Part shown: positions 62,174-64,000 of the stretch, one piece after another
Layout: each line of letters opens with the position of its first letter
Position numbering within the stretch: position 1 is the stretch's first letter
Assembly (NCBI GenBank): GCA_001650955.1
Contig: LXYP01000029.1
Location: forward strand, 1-64,000
Source of the DNA: Sphingomonadales bacterium EhC05
Lineage (GTDB): Bacteria > Pseudomonadota > Alphaproteobacteria > Sphingomonadales > Sphingomonadaceae
Direction of reading: 5' to 3'
DNA: 64,000 nucleotides
Position numbers and translations under genes: made by a program
Notes under the pieces: generated by a model
Databases searched by the model: none
Told to the model about the DNA's origin: nothing
What the model saw: the letters and a program-made list of their open reading frames with translations, nothing else

Positions 62174-63502
62174 TCACTCTTTGCCCGTTTCATCAGTTCC
62201 CGTGGGTAGCTCGCCCCAATCTGTAGGTATTGGTCTCTTCCAAATCTCGTAGAGCGGGGCGAACGCAAAATGTGCTCCACCGACTTGCTCGACTGTCTCG
62301 GCCAACTTCACATTTTTGTCGTCGCGCAAAATTTCTGCTTGCAATTGGAGGGGATCGCCAACCTTGGAGACGGCGGTTGCCGTCAGCAGTTCCCTTCGCT
62401 CAGGCGAGTCGACTGCACGCATGTAAGGCTTGTCATGATTAGCTGGTGCACTCCACGTTTCACTAAGCAATACTGCAGCATCGGCTCCGATCTTCTGTGC
62501 ATGTTGGGCCATTGTCCGCATCATCATAAATTTGTGTCCGTGCTCCGCTGGGCGCATTTCGCGGAAGTCGACGGGCTTGCCAGACCGTAAAAGAATGACG
62601 ATACTAATGTGGTATCCGTCTCTTTCGAACATCCTGCGGGCTGCAGCAAATAGAGATCGTGCGTGGTCGTGAACCTCACCGCTTTCAGCATACATTTTGG
62701 TCGGATCGACACCGTAGCGTTCCTTGAACTTGGGGATCTCCGCCTCTGCTTCTTCTCGTCCCAGCGTTTTCCGAACCTCTTCAAATTCGAGAGGTTTGCC
62801 TGTCGCAAGCCAGACGTCCAGCGTTCGGGCATTTTCATGACCAATCATGCAGGGCAACCGTCCATCTTGGTCCGCGTCCGGAAATTGTTCGCCGGTTCCT
62901 GCATCGGTCGTCACCGGCTCAGCTAATCCCATTTGTTTATGGGCCGAACGAACCAACTGAGCGAGGTGTCCGTATGCAGTGGCAACAGCGTCTAAGAGTT
63001 CGACTTCCGGCAAAGTATTTTCAATCCAACGACGGCGTATACGAAGAACACCGTCCCTCTTGATGTGCTCTCCGAGCATCGAGTCCGGAATGCTTTTCAC
63101 CAAATCCAGTGGCGCGTCAGCCAGCTTGGCGGGAACTTGAATTTCGGGGCCCTCGTCGAGATGAGAGGCGACGATCTCTGCACTCACGAAGCTGTTTGCT
63201 TCTAAGTCCCCTTGTTTCTCGATGCGATTGCGTGCTTCAACCATCCACCTCATCAGGGGTATAGCAGTAAGTATTTCCTGCCGGTCAGCATACCAGTTGT
63301 CAAAATCCGGAATCAAAGCCTTATTCTTCTGAAGGACAAAGGAAACTTGTCGAGCAGTCTGGATCGCCGCTTGGATCGCTAACCGAAATTCGTCAGGCTC
63401 GAAGTAGGCGCGCTCCGCTTGGTGCCAGAAATGATGAAGATCGTTGAGGCGTCTATCGACCGCCGCCAATGGGCACTGCTCTTCGTCATGATCCCAAGCC
63501 AT
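62174..63502 (-). CDS. Conserved hypothetical protein, 442 residues
   Basis: A full-length frame with consistent coding character, convergent with lmuB. It is soluble, rich in Glu, Asp, His and Arg, with no signal peptide. It has a mostly helical N-terminal half (DLHHFWHQAERAYFEPDEFR) and a C-terminal half with strands (YHISIVILLRSG, then GADAAVLLSETWSA). I recognise no family. It is not a plausible LmuC because of orientation and length, but it may be a further defence or regulatory cargo gene. Confidence 0.7.
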   Translation of the reverse strand: MAWDHDEEQCPLAAVDRRLNDLHHFWHQAERAYFEPDEFRLAIQAAIQTARQVSFVLQKNKALIPDFDNWYADRQEILTAIPLMRWMVEARNRIEKQGDLEANSFVSAEIVASHLDEGPEIQVPAKLADAPLDLVKSIPDSMLGEHIKRDGVLRIRRRWIENTLPEVELLDAVATAYGHLAQLVRSAHKQMGLAEPVTTDAGTGEQFPDADQDGRLPCMIGHENARTLDVWLATGKPLEFEEVRKTLGREEAEAEIPKFKERYGVDPTKMYAESGEVHDHARSLFAAARRMFERDGYHISIVILLRSGKPVDFREMRPAEHGHKFMMMRTMAQHAQKIGADAAVLLSETWSAPANHDKPYMRAVDSPERRELLTATAVSKVGDPLQLQAEILRDDKNVKLAETVEQVGGAHFAFAPLYEIWKRPIPTDWGELPTGTDETGKE

Positions 63503-64000
63503 TCATTCAACATAGCTCTTACTGTGTCTAAAGGATACGCCGATTTTGGCGTGGCCTGCTACGTGCAGTAATCGGTAATCTATGAGCCTGTGACGGTTTG
63601 CGAGATCGGTTCGAGACAGCCCAGAGTCCGCAATTTCGCGGCTGACAGTATGTCCGCTTTGGTACCCTGCTTCCCAAAAAGCGGGACGTTTGCTTTCGGC
63701 CCATTAGCGATAGTCTTGATACAATCTTTCAAACGAAGCTTTCAATCAGATCGGATAATCCCCAGGTCGAACCGCACAGGAATGCATTGGAATGACCTGG
63801 TTGCATTCACCATGACTATCTTTAACAACAGCAAGTCAATCAAACCCATGGATCAAGCGTAAGTTTTCTGCGGTTCTAGACCATCGGCATTGGCGGCATA
63901 GCGGTTGAATTCGAGCCGAAACATGGAATTGGCCGAATGTAACCAGTTATATTCAAAATGACGATGGGTGACATTTTTGCTATGGTCTAAGAGAAGAGGG
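63503..64000. other. 498-bp end region without a supported gene
   Basis: Only short frames without family character are seen (for example 63590-63862). The right end of the element, with the intact tRNA-Pro expected there, is not within this stretch. Confidence 0.5.

Noticed and set aside
62174-63502. LmuC or another subunit of the Lamassu module
   Set aside because: It is convergent with lmuB, far longer than LmuC, and shows no matching motif. Two-gene Lamassu systems do not need it.
63590-63862. 90-codon frame near the right edge
   Set aside because: No ribosome site, no family character, and atypical composition; treated as non-coding.

Overview
The window looks like chromosomal DNA of an alphaproteobacterium, most likely a marine or freshwater member of the Sphingomonadales (Sphingorhabdus/Parasphingorhabdus/Sphingopyxis-like). 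Support comes from the C4-pathway 5-aminolevulinate synthase, a gene-transfer-agent type 3TM holin beside a GH108 endolysin remnant, a DUF5818 protein, GAAC-N7-GAAC SOS-type boxes and moderate GC. The genus is inference; no rRNA or marker phylogeny was possible.

Region 1 (1-21538) is a cell-surface and secretion locus. It holds the C-terminal 2,638 residues of a giant repetitive filamentous-haemagglutinin-like exoprotein, a membrane-anchored FAH-fold protein, a lipoprotein/histidine kinase/OmpR-type regulator operon, a TPR-CHAT protease-like protein, a CsgG-like/SH3 protein, and a two-gene unit. That unit pairs a SLAM-like outer-membrane protein with a FecR-domain protein carrying three TbpB-like modules. 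A two-partner secretion pore, if present, lies upstream of the window.

Region 2 (21539-32735) is ordinary chromosome: hemA with a structured leader or small RNA, a lipoprotein cytochrome c, a flavin monooxygenase, a class II aldolase, a GTA-type holin with a 5'-truncated endolysin, and a short BCCT-like transporter with a GMC choline-dehydrogenase-like enzyme. It also contains the most unusual pair in the window: a 98-residue secreted Ala/Cys peptide (27699-27995) followed 17 bases later by a His-rich DUF6969-like protein. Ten cysteines of the peptide fall on one face of a predicted helix.

Region 3 (32736 to at least 64000) is an integrated mobile element. Its left edge is a 45-bp copy of the 3' half of a tRNA-Pro gene next to a tyrosine recombinase; the intact tRNA and the right end are not in the window. 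The element carries a VirB1-type transglycosylase, a Toprim primase, a methyltransferase/strawberry-notch helicase, a ParB-like protein, an ArdC antirestriction protein, an Xre/RES toxin-antitoxin, DUF2493 and DUF6915 proteins, SSB, a hairpin-rich candidate oriT, a relaxosome RHH protein, a TraD/TrwB coupling protein and a MobF relaxase. An S24 LexA/CI-like repressor faces a small HTH protein across tandem palindromic operators. Cargo follows: an AbiEi/AbiEii toxin-antitoxin and a two-gene Lamassu-type defence system (DUF4297/Cap4 nuclease plus zinc-hook SMC ATPase). No mating-pair-formation genes other than the VirB1-like one are present, so the element is either mobilizable or its T4SS genes lie to the right.

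Three patterns tie the element together. A 17-nt purine-rich motif recurs 64-85 nt upstream of four early-type genes. A GAAC-N7-GAAC box occurs at both the repressor promoter and the start of the replication/anti-defence block. The genes in that block (ArdC, SSB, ParB-like, methyltransferase-helicase) resemble the leading region of conjugative plasmids.
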